From assembly GCA_963844635.1 (NCBI GenBank), contig CAWJPD010000004.1:124001-188000 (forward strand): a DNA stretch of 64,000 nt, written 5' to 3'. This DNA is from JAJPKK01 sp963844635 (lineage in GTDB: Bacteria; Pseudomonadota; Alphaproteobacteria; Rhizobiales; Xanthobacteraceae). Position numbers and translations under genes: made by a program. The notes beneath the pieces were generated by a model. It was not told the origin of the DNA, ran no database searches, and saw nothing but the letters and a program-made list of their open reading frames with translations. Below, one piece after another: positions 9,556 to 17,826 of this stretch (position 1 is its first letter; every line of letters starts with the position of its first letter).

Positions 9556-10329
9556 TCAGAATTTGAAGCTCAGGCCCCCACGCACAACATCTACTGTATC
9601 ATTCAAGTAGGAAGTCGTCGAGCTACCGGATGAACTGAGGCTAGAATTGGAGCTGGCGCCCTTACCGAAGTCATAGTGCAGATATTCGACTCGGAGCAGC
9701 CAGTGACTGCTGAACAACGCCCATTCACCGCCGACACCCGCAACGAATCCAAATCGATCGGTCGGCATGAAAGCTGTAGAGCTGGCGGCGATGCTCGATC
9801 CCGTTAGCGTACCGGTGACGGTGTCCTCGACACGCTCCCAGGCCAAGCCGCCGGTCCCGTAGAGCAAAAACGAATTCCAAGCCAGCCAGCCAACGCGGCC
9901 TCGGGCCGTCGCGAGAGATTTGACGCTTTCCTCAAGTGTCAATGTGGCGAGGCCCGGAGTTACAGAAAGGGAGGTGGATGTATAATTCGCGGAGGCGGTC
10001 GATGTCAGATGCGCGGCATCTGCATCGATTTCAAATCCGGCCACGATGCTGTTGTAATATTGCCAGTTGTAGCCGAAATGGCCGCCAACGATACCGCCGC
10101 TCGCCCGGCTGGTGCCGGCAGAATAGGCCGCGTCAAACGAGGTGGCAGAATCCAACTCGTAGAGTTCCGGGTCCGTCCACGCGCCGCCCCCATTCACGCC
10201 AATGTAGAAGCCGGACCAATCGCCGGACAGATAAGCAGGAGGCGGAGCCTTGTAGGCCAAATCAGCCGCGAAGGCAGAACTCCCAAAGAGAACCGCGCCA
10301 CCGACAAGCAACAATTTTCGCATGATCAT
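9556..10329 (-). CDS. Omp25-like outer-membrane beta-barrel protein, paralogue 1
   Basis: A 257-aa porin-like protein of the Omp25/opacity class: signal peptide MIMRKLLLVGGAVLFGSSAF (cut after AFA), then the family opening DWSGFYIGVNGGG. Inner motifs are GGHFGYNWQYYNSIVAGFEID and VGWLAWNSFLLYGTGGLAWE. It ends with VDVVRGGLSFKF, the terminal aromatic that marks barrel proteins for outer-membrane insertion. ATG 10329 has GGGAGG at eight bases; the ATG two codons later is the alternative. It stands in a cluster of related genes (10562, 12119, 15188, decayed copy at 11661). Probable roles are envelope stability or surface variation; the exact function is not readable from the sequence. Confidence 0.88.
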   Translation of the reverse strand: MIMRKLLLVGGAVLFGSSAFAADLAYKAPPPAYLSGDWSGFYIGVNGGGAWTDPELYELDSATSFDAAYSAGTSRASGGIVGGHFGYNWQYYNSIVAGFEIDADAAHLTSTASANYTSTSLSVTPGLATLTLEESVKSLATARGRVGWLAWNSFLLYGTGGLAWERVEDTVTGTLTGSSIAASSTAFMPTDRFGFVAGVGGEWALFSSHWLLRVEYLHYDFGKGASSNSSLSSSGSSTTSYLNDTVDVVRGGLSFKF

Positions 10330-10561
10330 CCTTCAGACCTCCCAGCTAGGATCGCCGGGTTATAAGGGATGAGTTTGCGATTTCGTGTTGCCGGGATTCA
10401 ACTGTGGAAAAGAAAATTAACCTGACTTGCGAAGGTTTTCCGACTATTCGAGTAGAGGCAAAATCCGTGGGCAGCCCTCTTGGGTGCACACGGAACCAGC
10501 TTGCGGAACTACGCACGGCGGAGAATCAAGTCTCCGCCACCCGGCAGGTGCCGAAAGGGTA

Positions 10562-11386
10562 TCAGAACTTGTAGCTCAAGCCGCCCCGCACGACGTCGAC
10601 GGTGTCGTTGCCGTACGATGTCGCGAGGGAACCGGATGACCCCAAGTTATAAGAGGTGCTGGCGCTTTTGCTAAAGTCATAGTGCAGATATTCGACCCGA
10701 AGCAGCCAGTGATTGCTGAACACTGCCGTTTCACCCCCGACCCCTGCGACGAATCCGAATCGATCAATCGGTTGGAAGTTCGTGACACTTCCGGCGGCTG
10801 TAGGCGACGGTGACCCCACGCCAAAACCAAGGCCGGAAAGGGTGGCCGAATCCTCGATGTGCTCCCAAGCCAAGCCGCCGGTCCCGTAGAGCAGAAAAGA
10901 GTTCCACAAGAGCCAGCCGACGCGGCCCCGGGCCGAGCCAAGAGCTTTGACATTGTCTTGCACTGTCATTGTAGCCGTGTCGGGGCTGGATCCATAGGTT
11001 GTCGATGCACTCGAGGTGAGATCCGCGGCGTCGGCGTCAATTTCAAGTCCGGCCACGATGCTGTTATAAAACTGCCAATTGTAGCCGAAATGTCCGCCAA
11101 TTAGACCCCCTTTCGCCCGACCAACGTTGAGATTGCCAATGCTGGTACCGGAGCTGGCGGCCTCGAGGGCAAGTAGCGAGCCGAAACCGGGGAAAGCGAG
11201 GTCCAAGGCCGATCCGGAGAATCCGTTGTCCGTCCAACCCGCGCCGCCATTCACGCCGATGTAAAATCCCGACCAATCGCTCGCGGAATACGCAGGTGGC
11301 GGCGCCTTAAAAGACAAATCGGCGGCAAAGGCTGAACTCCCAAAGAGAACCGCTCCACCGGCAACCAACAATTTTCGCATGATCAT
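10562..11386 (-). CDS. Omp25-like outer-membrane beta-barrel protein, paralogue 2
   Basis: 274 aa, closely related to the neighbour at 9556: same signal peptide type (MIMRKLLVAGGAVLFGSSAF), DWSGFYIGVNGGAGWTDNGF, GGHFGYNWQFYNSIVAGLEID, and the terminal aromatic in VDVVRGGLSYKF. Extra length sits in loops (Ser/Gly/Leu-rich, about residues 50-75 and 180-200), where surface-exposed variation is expected. GGGGA lies nine bases before ATG 11386. Downstream, at about 10466-10492, a weaker version of the CCGTG/CACGG hairpin is visible. The tandem position points to local duplication followed by divergence of loops. Confidence 0.88.
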   Translation of the reverse strand: MIMRKLLVAGGAVLFGSSAFAADLSFKAPPPAYSASDWSGFYIGVNGGAGWTDNGFSGSALDLAFPGFGSLLALEAASSGTSIGNLNVGRAKGGLIGGHFGYNWQFYNSIVAGLEIDADAADLTSSASTTYGSSPDTATMTVQDNVKALGSARGRVGWLLWNSFLLYGTGGLAWEHIEDSATLSGLGFGVGSPSPTAAGSVTNFQPIDRFGFVAGVGGETAVFSNHWLLRVEYLHYDFSKSASTSYNLGSSGSLATSYGNDTVDVVRGGLSYKF

Positions 11387-11660
11387 CCTTCAGGTCCCCT
11401 AGTTTGGATTATGGATGCCTGACGAATGATTACGTGATTCTAGGTTATCAAATGGTAACCGTAGGAAAGCAATCAGTAGCGCAGCATTGAAACCTTCCCG
11501 TCACCGTCTGTTTCCAGTCGGTCTCGCTGCCAGCCGCGCGTGAGCCAATCCAAAAAAACAAAATATTCCGTGACAGATTTGATGGCTGCTCGATGAATAT
11601 AAAGAAAGATCACTTTGGGCGCGGTGCCAAACCTCGTGCACCCTAGCCATCGGCTCGTTG

Positions 11661-11820
11661 TTGGAACTTGAAGCTCACGCCACCGGGCAAACCATAGACG
11701 CATCATAATGGTTGGCGCTGTCCCCGGCGCCCAAGTCATAGTGCAGATATTCCAGCACCGCGCGCCCAGTGCCGGCTGAACACCTGAAACCCTCCACGTT
11801 AGCCGAACCCTGTAACCGGC
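11661..11820 (-). pseudogene. Decayed C-terminal remnant of a fifth Omp25-like barrel
   Basis: On the minus strand one frame reads VFSRHWA and the next RAVLEYLHYDLGAGDSANHY, matching VFSNHWLLRVEYLHYDFSK of the neighbour with a frameshift between. The terminal segment ending at 11661 resembles the barrel end, but the stop codon is lost. No matching N-terminal part is seen between 11820 and 12100. This is a real relic of the barrel array, not a working gene. Confidence 0.6.
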
Positions 11821-12118
11821 TCCTGAAAAAGACCCAGTATCAGAACGCGTGCCAAGGGTTGCTGGACACTATTTATTAACCAATGCGCGCACGACTCTGT
11901 GTTGTCGGAAGGTGCCATTGGGAAGAAAATCAGGGTTTAACTTGTGAAGGTTGCCGGACATTCTAGAAAAGTCGAAATTTATAGGCAGCCTGTTACCGTC
12001 AATGCTGCATGACGGGCTTGGATCAACTCATAATGTCTTGGAGTGTTGTTCACGGGCAACAGCGTTTGTGTGTGGGCCATGGTAATCTGTGCGGAGGCTC
12101 ACATAGGAGGTAGCGTTG
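11821..12118. other. Gene-free stretch before the plus-strand barrel gene
   Basis: About 300 bases with no supported gene. It should hold the promoter of the gene at 12119; a ribosome site AGGAGG is at 12105-12110. I see no clear -35/-10 pair or repeat. Confidence 0.4.
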
Positions 12119-12907
12119 ATGAAGCGTTTGTTGTTGGTCAGTTCAGCATGTGGCGTCCTGATCGCGATCAGCCCGGTCTTAGCGGCCGATTTGGGGGCGT
12201 ATAAAGCTCCGCTGTACGCCGCGCCGGCTTTCTCTTGGACCGGTTTTTATATTGGCGGTAACGTAGGCTCCGGGTGGGGCACGACCGAGTCATCGGCCAA
12301 TCTTGGCGTACTCGGCCCCCTGCTAGCTCCCGGTGCTACCTTATCTGCGACCTTGCCCGTAACGTCCCAGACCTTTAACGGCTTCCTTGGTGGCGTCCAG
12401 GGGGGTTACAACTGGCAGTTTGGTACCTTTGTTCTGGGCGTCGAGGGCGACTTTGATTGGTCGGGGTTGCAAGGTAACGCCCCCTGCGTGCTGCTTTTCA
12501 ACTGCAATACCCAACATAAATATATTGCGGACGTGACAGGGCGCCTCGGCGTCGTCGCTTTTGACAAAGCGCTGCTTTACCTGAAGGGTGGCGTTGCCTG
12601 GGTCGACAGCGACTACACCATTGGGAACAGCGCCACAATTGGCCTTGGAGGTGCCAGTGCTTCAATCGCCGCGAACGCAGCTGCGAGCGCGACCCGTACT
12701 GGTGGTCTGTTGGGCACCGGCATCGAGTATGCCTTTCTCCCGAATTGGTCGGCGAAGATCGAGTACAATTACATCGACATCGGAAAGGACACGTACAACT
12801 TCAATTTCTCAACAGTACCTGCGACCACCGGAGTTCCCGCCATTCCGATCGCCATCAATGAATCCGTGCATGTCATCAAGGCGGGGGTGAATTGGCGCTT
12901 TTGGTAA
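12119..12907 (+). CDS. Omp25-like outer-membrane beta-barrel protein, paralogue 3 (divergent)
   Basis: 262 aa. Signal peptide MKRLLLVSSACGVLIAISPV ending AADLG, then SWTGFYIGGNVGSGWGTTES, GGVQGGYNWQFGTFVLGVEG, VTGRLGVVAFDKALLYLKGG and the barrel end VIKAGVNWRFW. It is clearly of the same superfamily as the minus-strand paralogues but closer to the subgroup with VEGDFDW and IEYAFLPNWSAKIEYNYID. AGGAGG lies eight bases before ATG 12119; a TTG one codon earlier is less likely. It is transcribed opposite to the other members and followed by a strong terminator. Confidence 0.9.
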   Translation: MKRLLLVSSACGVLIAISPVLAADLGAYKAPLYAAPAFSWTGFYIGGNVGSGWGTTESSANLGVLGPLLAPGATLSATLPVTSQTFNGFLGGVQGGYNWQFGTFVLGVEGDFDWSGLQGNAPCVLLFNCNTQHKYIADVTGRLGVVAFDKALLYLKGGVAWVDSDYTIGNSATIGLGGASASIAANAAASATRTGGLLGTGIEYAFLPNWSAKIEYNYIDIGKDTYNFNFSTVPATTGVPAIPIAINESVHVIKAGVNWRFW

Positions 12908-12976
12908 GGGGCTGTTCAAGCTCTATTTGGCCACCGACGCCATCGTTTACTGAGAAGATCCTGTTTGACTCTCCTT

Positions 12977-13006
12977 CCCCCGCCAGTCAGGCGGGGGATT
13001 TGTTTG
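12977..13006 (+). terminator. Intrinsic terminator after barrel paralogue 3
   Basis: CCCCCGCC and GGCGGGGG (12977-12984 and 12990-12997) pair across a 5-base loop, followed by ATTTGTTTG. It begins 70 bases after the stop at 12907. Confidence 0.8.
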
Positions 13007-13024
13007 TACTCATCTTTGTTGCGT

Positions 13025-13097
13025 GTACCCGGATGTCGCGGCGCATCTGCGACGCAGGAAACGCACAAACGTGGAATGCGCCGCTCATCCGGGCTAC
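13025..13097. repeat. GTAGCCCGGAT-type palindromic repeat, copy 1
   Basis: Starts GTACCCGGATGTCGCGGCGC and ends CTCATCCGGGCTAC, so the two ends are inverted copies. Intergenic, no reading frame. A second copy follows 60 bases later. Confidence 0.65.
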
Positions 13098-13157
13098 GAT
13101 TACTTAATTGTCGGCGCCATCAGAGCGGCGCAATGCGCTATGCGCGAGACCGAAACT

Positions 13158-13227
13158 GTAGCCCGGATAACCGCCGTCCGCGGTACACCTAGTCTCCGCG
13201 GCGTGGTTTCGGCGCGATATCCGGGAT
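13158..13227. repeat. GTAGCCCGGAT-type palindromic repeat, copy 2
   Basis: Begins GTAGCCCGGATAACCGCCG and ends in GCGATATCCGGGAT; an internal CCGCGG/CCGCGG pair adds to the hairpin. Same family as 13025-13097. Confidence 0.6.
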
Positions 13228-13294
13228 GTGCTCCTCTTTGCGGCGTCAAACCCGGAGGTCGCTGCCCGTCATCGCGAGCCCAGAGCGTAGGGCG

Positions 13295-13302
13295 CAATCG
13301 CT
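13295..13302. repeat. Target-site duplication, left side of IS256 element
   Basis: CAATCGCT, repeated exactly at 14733-14740 on the other side of the element. Eight bases is the usual IS256-family duplication length. Confidence 0.85.
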
Positions 13303-14732
13303 GGTGCCGTCCGGGATGTGGTTGGAATTGGTGTGGCGCGCTCTCCGATCATATGAAGGTATCGTCTCAGGCGGCGAGGTCAATCGGCTGATCGATTGGT
13401 TTGGTGGCGAGCGTTTGCCAGCCGTCGACCTTGCGCATGTTGATCTGACCGGATGCAAGCAGCGCCCAGAACAACATGGCGGCGGTGTCTGCTAACGGCA
13501 GCACGGTCTGCGTCTTGATCCGCCGCTTGAACTCCTCGTGCAGCCGCTCGATCGCATTCGTGGTGCGCACGCTGCGCCATTGGGTCGGGGGCAGTCGCGT
13601 GAAGGCGAACAAGCGCTCACCCGCTTCCTCCAGGCTGTCGGCGACGGCGCGATGTTTGAGGCGCCACTTGCGAATGAAGGCCTTGCGGCGTGTCTCGATC
13701 TCTTCACGCGTCGGCGCGTAGATCACATCGGTGTAGTCGGCGGTGATTTCATCATGCAGACGTTTGGGCGCGTGCGCCAGCAGGTTTCTGTGCTTGTGGA
13801 CGGTGCAGCGCTGCACGGGCACACCGGCCCAGACGGCAGCAATCGCCTTGTCGAGGCCCGGCGCGCCGTCGACGATGAGGAACTCCGGCCGCCGCAGTCC
13901 GCGCGTGATGAGATCGTCGAGGACGGTGCGCCACGCCTCGGCGCTCTCTCCTCCCATGCTTTTGATCGCGAGCAGCACCTTCTGGCCGTCCGCCCGCACG
14001 CCGAGGACGACGAGAAGCGAGATCGAGGTCGCTTTGCGGTCGAGCCGCACACGCACCACCGTGCCGTCGAGAATGAGCCGCACAATCGGCTCCTCGGCAA
14101 GCGAGCGGCCATTCCAGGCGTCCCAGTCGCTCTTCACCTTGCGCCACGTCCGGCTCACCGTGTCCTTGCCAACGGCGCCGCCAAACAGCGCCATCAGCGC
14201 ACGCCGCACCCGGCGCGTATTGGTGCCAGAGAGGTACGTGCTCGCGATCAGCGCATCGGCGGCCAGCGTCCGGCGCTGATAGGCCCGCAGCGCCTGGCTC
14301 TTCCATTCCGTCGTCTTGCCTTCGGGCGTGTCCAGCCTGGCTCGCGGCACCTCGATCTCGATCGGTCCGAAGGTCCCGGTCAACGATCGCGTCCGGCTGC
14401 CGTGGCGGTGACCCGTCACGGCCGTTCTGCCTTCATCGGCGGCCTTCTTGCTTCGTTCGTAACGCGGCCGCGCCAGCGCATCGTCGAGTTCGCCGCGGAT
14501 CAGCTCTTCGATGAACGCGCGTGCCCGCGCGCGGACCTCGCTCTCGATCGGATCGAACCAGCTGTCGAAAAGATCAACAGCCATCTCGGATGCAGGCTGT
14601 GAACAATCAGGCTTCGTGGTAACGCTCGTCATGGCGTGGTCTCCGGTCCGGCGCTTCAACGCCGGATGATTCGAGGTTGATCACCTCGGAGACTACGCCA
14701 CCCTCATTTCCTACCAACCCCGCGACGGCACC
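13303..14732 (-). mobile_element. Complete IS256-family insertion sequence
   Basis: 1430 bp, bounded by the CAATCGCT duplication. Both ends begin GGTGCCGTC when read inward, and the imperfect terminal inverted repeat extends about 45 bp (for example GTGGCGCGCTCTCCGA against GTGGCGTAGTCTCCGA). Removing the element rejoins GTAGGGCGCAATCGCT with TGATTGCGCCC, an intact palindromic repeat, so it landed inside a REP-like sequence. The outer 96 bases at the transposase 5' side are identical to 63905-64000, which is the end of a second copy. Confidence 0.93.
13367..14632 (-). CDS. IS256 family (Mutator-type) transposase
   Basis: 421 aa from ATG 14632 (GGAG ten bases upstream; the frame extends further to a TTG). 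It is a DDE enzyme: first Asp in RLILDGTVVRVRLD, second in EFLIVDGAPGLDKAIAAVW, Glu in TNAIERLHEEFKRRIKTQ, with the C/H motif WAGVPVQRCTVHKHRNLL that is typical of IS256. The N-terminal half holds the DNA-binding region (RSLTGTFGPIEIEVPRAR). Length and motifs are intact, so the element may be active. The stop lies 64 bp inside the left end. Confidence 0.95.
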   Translation of the reverse strand: MTSVTTKPDCSQPASEMAVDLFDSWFDPIESEVRARARAFIEELIRGELDDALARPRYERSKKAADEGRTAVTGHRHGSRTRSLTGTFGPIEIEVPRARLDTPEGKTTEWKSQALRAYQRRTLAADALIASTYLSGTNTRRVRRALMALFGGAVGKDTVSRTWRKVKSDWDAWNGRSLAEEPIVRLILDGTVVRVRLDRKATSISLLVVLGVRADGQKVLLAIKSMGGESAEAWRTVLDDLITRGLRRPEFLIVDGAPGLDKAIAAVWAGVPVQRCTVHKHRNLLAHAPKRLHDEITADYTDVIYAPTREEIETRRKAFIRKWRLKHRAVADSLEEAGERLFAFTRLPPTQWRSVRTTNAIERLHEEFKRRIKTQTVLPLADTAAMLFWALLASGQINMRKVDGWQTLATKPIDQPIDLAA

Positions 14733-14740
14733 CAATCGCT
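14733..14740. repeat. Target-site duplication, right side of IS256 element
   Basis: CAATCGCT, an exact copy of 13295-13302. Confidence 0.85.
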
Positions 14741-14777
14741 TGATTGCGCCCTTCTAAGCGAACAAGTAGACGGGCGC

Positions 14778-14938
14778 GTAGGTGGGCAAAATCGCGCGCC
14801 GTTACTCTTTCCGGTTCAACTCTCGGTGATTTTGCCAACGCGGTCGGTCATGCTTCATAAGTCTGACAGCGTGGGCAACGCGCTTTGGCGAAGTGCAAGA
14901 ATTGCATGGCCCGTGCAGGCGCGCGTTGCCCACCCTAC
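14778..14938. repeat. 161-bp palindrome-ended intergenic repeat, copy 2
   Basis: Starts GTAGGTGGGCAAAATCGCGC and ends GCGCGTTGCCCACCCTAC. Inner segments GATTTTGCCAACGCGGTCGG and GACAGCGTGGGCAACGCG match copy 1 at 8274-8435. It sits just outside the IS256 element. Confidence 0.8.
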
Positions 14939-14976
14939 AAACTTATTGCTCGTCACAACGTTATCGCGAGCACAGA

Positions 14977-15058
14977 GCGTAGGGAGCAATCGCTTGATTG
15001 CACCGCCTCGAAGCGACGCTGATGAGCGGCGCAATGCGCTACGCTTATTGCGCCCTAC
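14977..15058. repeat. GCGCAAT-type palindromic repeat
   Basis: Begins GCGTAGGGAGCAATCGCTTG and ends GCTTATTGCGCCCTAC, the two ends being inverted copies. It is the same family as the site split by the IS256 element (13285-13302 plus 14733-14751) and the short copy near 54690-54717. Confidence 0.7.
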
Positions 15059-15080
15059 AACGTAATAGCGGACGGCATCA

Positions 15081-15120
15081 AAAGAAAAAAACCGTGCGCA
15101 CCTTTAAGGATTGCGCACGG
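15081..15120 (-). terminator. Intrinsic terminator of barrel paralogue 4
   Basis: On the minus strand CCGTGCGCA and TGCGCACGG form a 9-bp stem, followed by TTTTTTTCTTTT (bases 15091 down to 15080). It lies 68 bases past the stop at 15188. The stem resembles that at 9445-9484. Confidence 0.85.
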
Positions 15121-15187
15121 AATTCTTTTGGGAAGGTTCAACTGCGTGCGTTTGTCACCTCGCAGCTGAGGCCGTCATCGGCTGGCG

Positions 15188-15961
15188 TCAGAACTTATAG
15201 GTCAGGCCGCCGCGGATGACATCGACGGTTTGAGTTCCGAATGAGTATCCACCAGCAGAGCCAGGGCTAGTTGAGTTGGGGTAAGTGTAATTGTAACTTC
15301 CTCCATTGCCGAAATCATAGTGCAGATATTCGACGCGGGCGAGCCAGCGCGGACTGAATACCTGGAACTCGCCGCCTACGCCGACGACATATCCAAATGC
15401 GCTAAACGGGGATGAATAGGCAGAGTTATAATAAGGTGCCCCATAGTATGAAGAGTTCTCGCTTCCGCTGTAGTTACCTCTCGCCCAAGCCAAGCCGCCG
15501 GTCGCGTAAAGCATGAAGGAATTCCAGACGGTCCAGCCGAGCCGTCCGCGCACGGTCGCAAGAGAATCAATTTTCTCCCCAACTGTGTAGCCACCCGTCA
15601 CGCTGGGACCGGGTGACACGTAAGAACCGGACGTCGTGTTATTGATGTCTGCAGCGTCGGCGTCGACCTCAAGGCCGGCGACGATGCTATTGTAGAATTG
15701 CCAGTTATACCCGAAATGCGCACCGATCACGCCGCCGGTTGCGTTGCCCGATGGAAAATAAGCATCGCTTTCATACGGGTCTGCGTAATTGTTCGTCGTT
15801 GCCCAGCCGCCGCCACCGTGGACGCCGATGTAGAAGCCGGACCAGTCGCTCGCCGCATAAGCCGGTGGGGGCCCTTTATAATAACCAGACAAATCGGCCC
15901 CGAAAGCCGAACTTGCTAAGAACATAGCACTGGTGGCAACCAACAATTTTCGTATGATCAT
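15188..15961 (-). CDS. Omp25-like outer-membrane beta-barrel protein, paralogue 4
   Basis: 257 aa. Signal peptide MIIRKLLVATSAMFLASSAF, then DWSGFYIGVHGGGGWATTNN, GAHFGYNWQFYNSIVAGLEV, GRLGWTVWNSFMLYATGGLA and the terminal VDVIRGGLTYKF. Loops are rich in Ser, Tyr and Asn. ATG 15961 is the only start before the signal peptide and has GGGAGATCGGGAAA upstream. It is separated from the other barrel genes by the IS256 element and repeats, so the cluster was probably continuous before the insertion. An intrinsic terminator follows. Confidence 0.9.
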   Translation of the reverse strand: MIIRKLLVATSAMFLASSAFGADLSGYYKGPPPAYAASDWSGFYIGVHGGGGWATTNNYADPYESDAYFPSGNATGGVIGAHFGYNWQFYNSIVAGLEVDADAADINNTTSGSYVSPGPSVTGGYTVGEKIDSLATVRGRLGWTVWNSFMLYATGGLAWARGNYSGSENSSYYGAPYYNSAYSSPFSAFGYVVGVGGEFQVFSPRWLARVEYLHYDFGNGGSYNYTYPNSTSPGSAGGYSFGTQTVDVIRGGLTYKF

Positions 15962-16225
15962 TTTCCCGATCTCCCAGCTTGGATCATCCGCCTCTATAAC
16001 AAATCAAAATGGAATTCGACGTTACCGAAACGCAACAGTGGAAAACAAAATCAGGATCAAATTTGGTGAATGATTCCCTACACTTCTCCAGTGGAACTCC
16101 GATGAGATAAGCTGTCGGCATTCCCTCCGGGGCGTTTATGTGCGTCGGAATAATGCCCACCGGCGCCTATCTTGATACCTCTTGCAGTTGGAACCGGCGG
16201 CGACTTAATTCCGCTTCGCTACATA

Positions 16226-17128
16226 TCAGCCACCCATCCTGGCTGTCCCCAGCATGCAGAGGTATTCCCAAACCATGGTGGCGCCGGCGAGCGCGGTGAT
16301 TTCGGCCACGTCATAAGGGGGCGAGACTTCGACCACGTCCATGCCAACGAACTGCAACCCTTGCAGCCGCCGCAGGATCGCCTGCGCCTGCCAGCTTGCC
16401 AGGCCTCCGATCTCCGGGGTGCCGGTGCCGGGTGCGAAAGCCGGATCGAGTACGTCGATGTCGAAGCTCAGATAGACGGGAGCGTCACCGATCACCTCGC
16501 GGACCTCGGCCGCGACGGAGGCGCAGCCGCGCTCATGCACGTCTTGCGCGCTCAGCATCAGAACGCCCTGGCCGCGTGTCCAGTCGATCACCTCGCGTTC
16601 GACCGGAGAGCGCAGGCCGATCTGCACCATCCGCTGCGGCTGGACCAGGCCCTCCTGAATGGCGTGATAGAAAACAGAACCATGCGCAAAGGTCTGGCCG
16701 AAATTCTGCGGCCAGGTATCGACGTGGGCGTCGAAATGGATCAGCGCCGGCGGGCCGTTCCGCCGCGCCAGCGCGCGAAGCAGCGGGAGCGTAATGCCAT
16801 GATCGCCGCCGAGCGCAATGAGGTGGCCAATTCGGTCTGCCTGCTCCTCGATCAATGCTAGGCTGTCGGGGATATTGCCGAGCGCTATCGCGAAATTGCC
16901 GATGTCCGCGAAGGGCAATTGCGACGGGTCGATCCGCAGCGTCGGGTGGTCGCCGTCGACAAGCATGCGGCTCGCCTGGCGGATCGCTGCCGGGCCAAAG
17001 CGACAGCCCGGCCGGTTGCTGGTACCGAGGTCATAGGGAACGCCGGCGACGCAAACCGGCGCATCCGCATCGTTGCAAGACGTTCCAAGAAAAGTCGGCG
17101 CAACGGTGTAGGTCGGGGGCCCGGTCAT
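16226..17128 (-). CDS. speB: Agmatinase / arginase family ureohydrolase
   Basis: About 300 aa from ATG 17128, which overlaps the stop of the upstream gene as ATGA; a longer frame to 17188 is less likely. All manganese ligand motifs are present: GGDHGITLP, HFDAHVDTW and SFDIDVLDPAFAPGTGTPE. Ureohydrolases of this type split agmatine to putrescine and urea. The direct coupling to a pyruvoyl arginine decarboxylase makes agmatine the likely substrate, giving a two-step route from arginine to putrescine. Guanidinobutyrase or arginase activity cannot be ruled out from sequence alone. Confidence 0.88.
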   Translation of the reverse strand: MTGPPTYTVAPTFLGTSCNDADAPVCVAGVPYDLGTSNRPGCRFGPAAIRQASRMLVDGDHPTLRIDPSQLPFADIGNFAIALGNIPDSLALIEEQADRIGHLIALGGDHGITLPLLRALARRNGPPALIHFDAHVDTWPQNFGQTFAHGSVFYHAIQEGLVQPQRMVQIGLRSPVEREVIDWTRGQGVLMLSAQDVHERGCASVAAEVREVIGDAPVYLSFDIDVLDPAFAPGTGTPEIGGLASWQAQAILRRLQGLQFVGMDVVEVSPPYDVAEITALAGATMVWEYLCMLGTARMGG

Positions 17129-17697
17129 CGCGCGGCGGCGTCGCCCTGGTTGAACAGGAACACTGCGGCCGCAACCACGCAGGTCCACCCGCCCGCCGCA
17201 GCTCCCTTCGCCGACGCAACGATCGATTGCGTATCGACGATGAGATCGCTCATTTCATAGACGGCGCGGCGCTCGTTCCAGCCAGCGTCGGGGTTGTACT
17301 CGATGCCGAGCGTCGAGGCGAGCATGGTGGCCGCGAGGTCCTCGACATATTCGGCGGTTTCGCTCTCGGTCAGGCCGAAACCGTGGTGCTCGGAGATGTA
17401 GCCATAATGGGCGATATCCTTCGGACGCGCGAGACCGATCCCCGCCGAAATCCATCGTCCGTGCTCATTGGTTTCGGCCCGCGCCAGCACGCAGAACGTG
17501 ATCTCACCGGGACGCAGCAGCGTGACGCCGGCGCCGCGCGCGATCAGTTCGCAACGCGGCGGCATGATCGACGACACGGAAACCAGATTCTGTTGCTCGA
17601 CATCCGCGTCGCGCAACGCGCCTTCGAATGCCGAAAGCTGGTGCCGACTGCTGCCGACGCCATGGGTCAGGAAAACGCTGGTTGGGACCGGAAACAT
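17125..17697 (-). CDS. Pyruvoyl-dependent arginine decarboxylase
   Basis: 190 aa from ATG 17697 (GGAAGG seven bases upstream), beginning MFPVPTSVFLTHGVGSSRHQ as in archaeal and chlamydial enzymes. The self-cleavage site is visible as NLVSVSSIMPPRCE: breakage between the two Ser leaves a pyruvoyl group on the alpha chain. The conserved second half has ERRAVYEMSDLIVDTQSIV and a weakly hydrophobic tail. It decarboxylates arginine to agmatine, cytosolic. The four-base ATGA overlap with the agmatinase gene implies translational coupling. Most bacteria use PLP-dependent SpeA for this step, so the enzyme type is noteworthy. Confidence 0.88.
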   Translation of the reverse strand: MFPVPTSVFLTHGVGSSRHQLSAFEGALRDADVEQQNLVSVSSIMPPRCELIARGAGVTLLRPGEITFCVLARAETNEHGRWISAGIGLARPKDIAHYGYISEHHGFGLTESETAEYVEDLAATMLASTLGIEYNPDAGWNERRAVYEMSDLIVDTQSIVASAKGAAAGGWTCVVAAAVFLFNQGDAAAR

Positions 17698-17826
17698 CGC
17701 CTGCCTTCCAAAGCGACCGCCGCCATCACTCAATCAGCAGATTTGCGACGCCTGCGTGTCACAGGGTCGCCCTCGGTGCGCGCTTCGAACGTAGAAAAGC
17801 AGGCTGCGCACGCGCGACCACGAATG

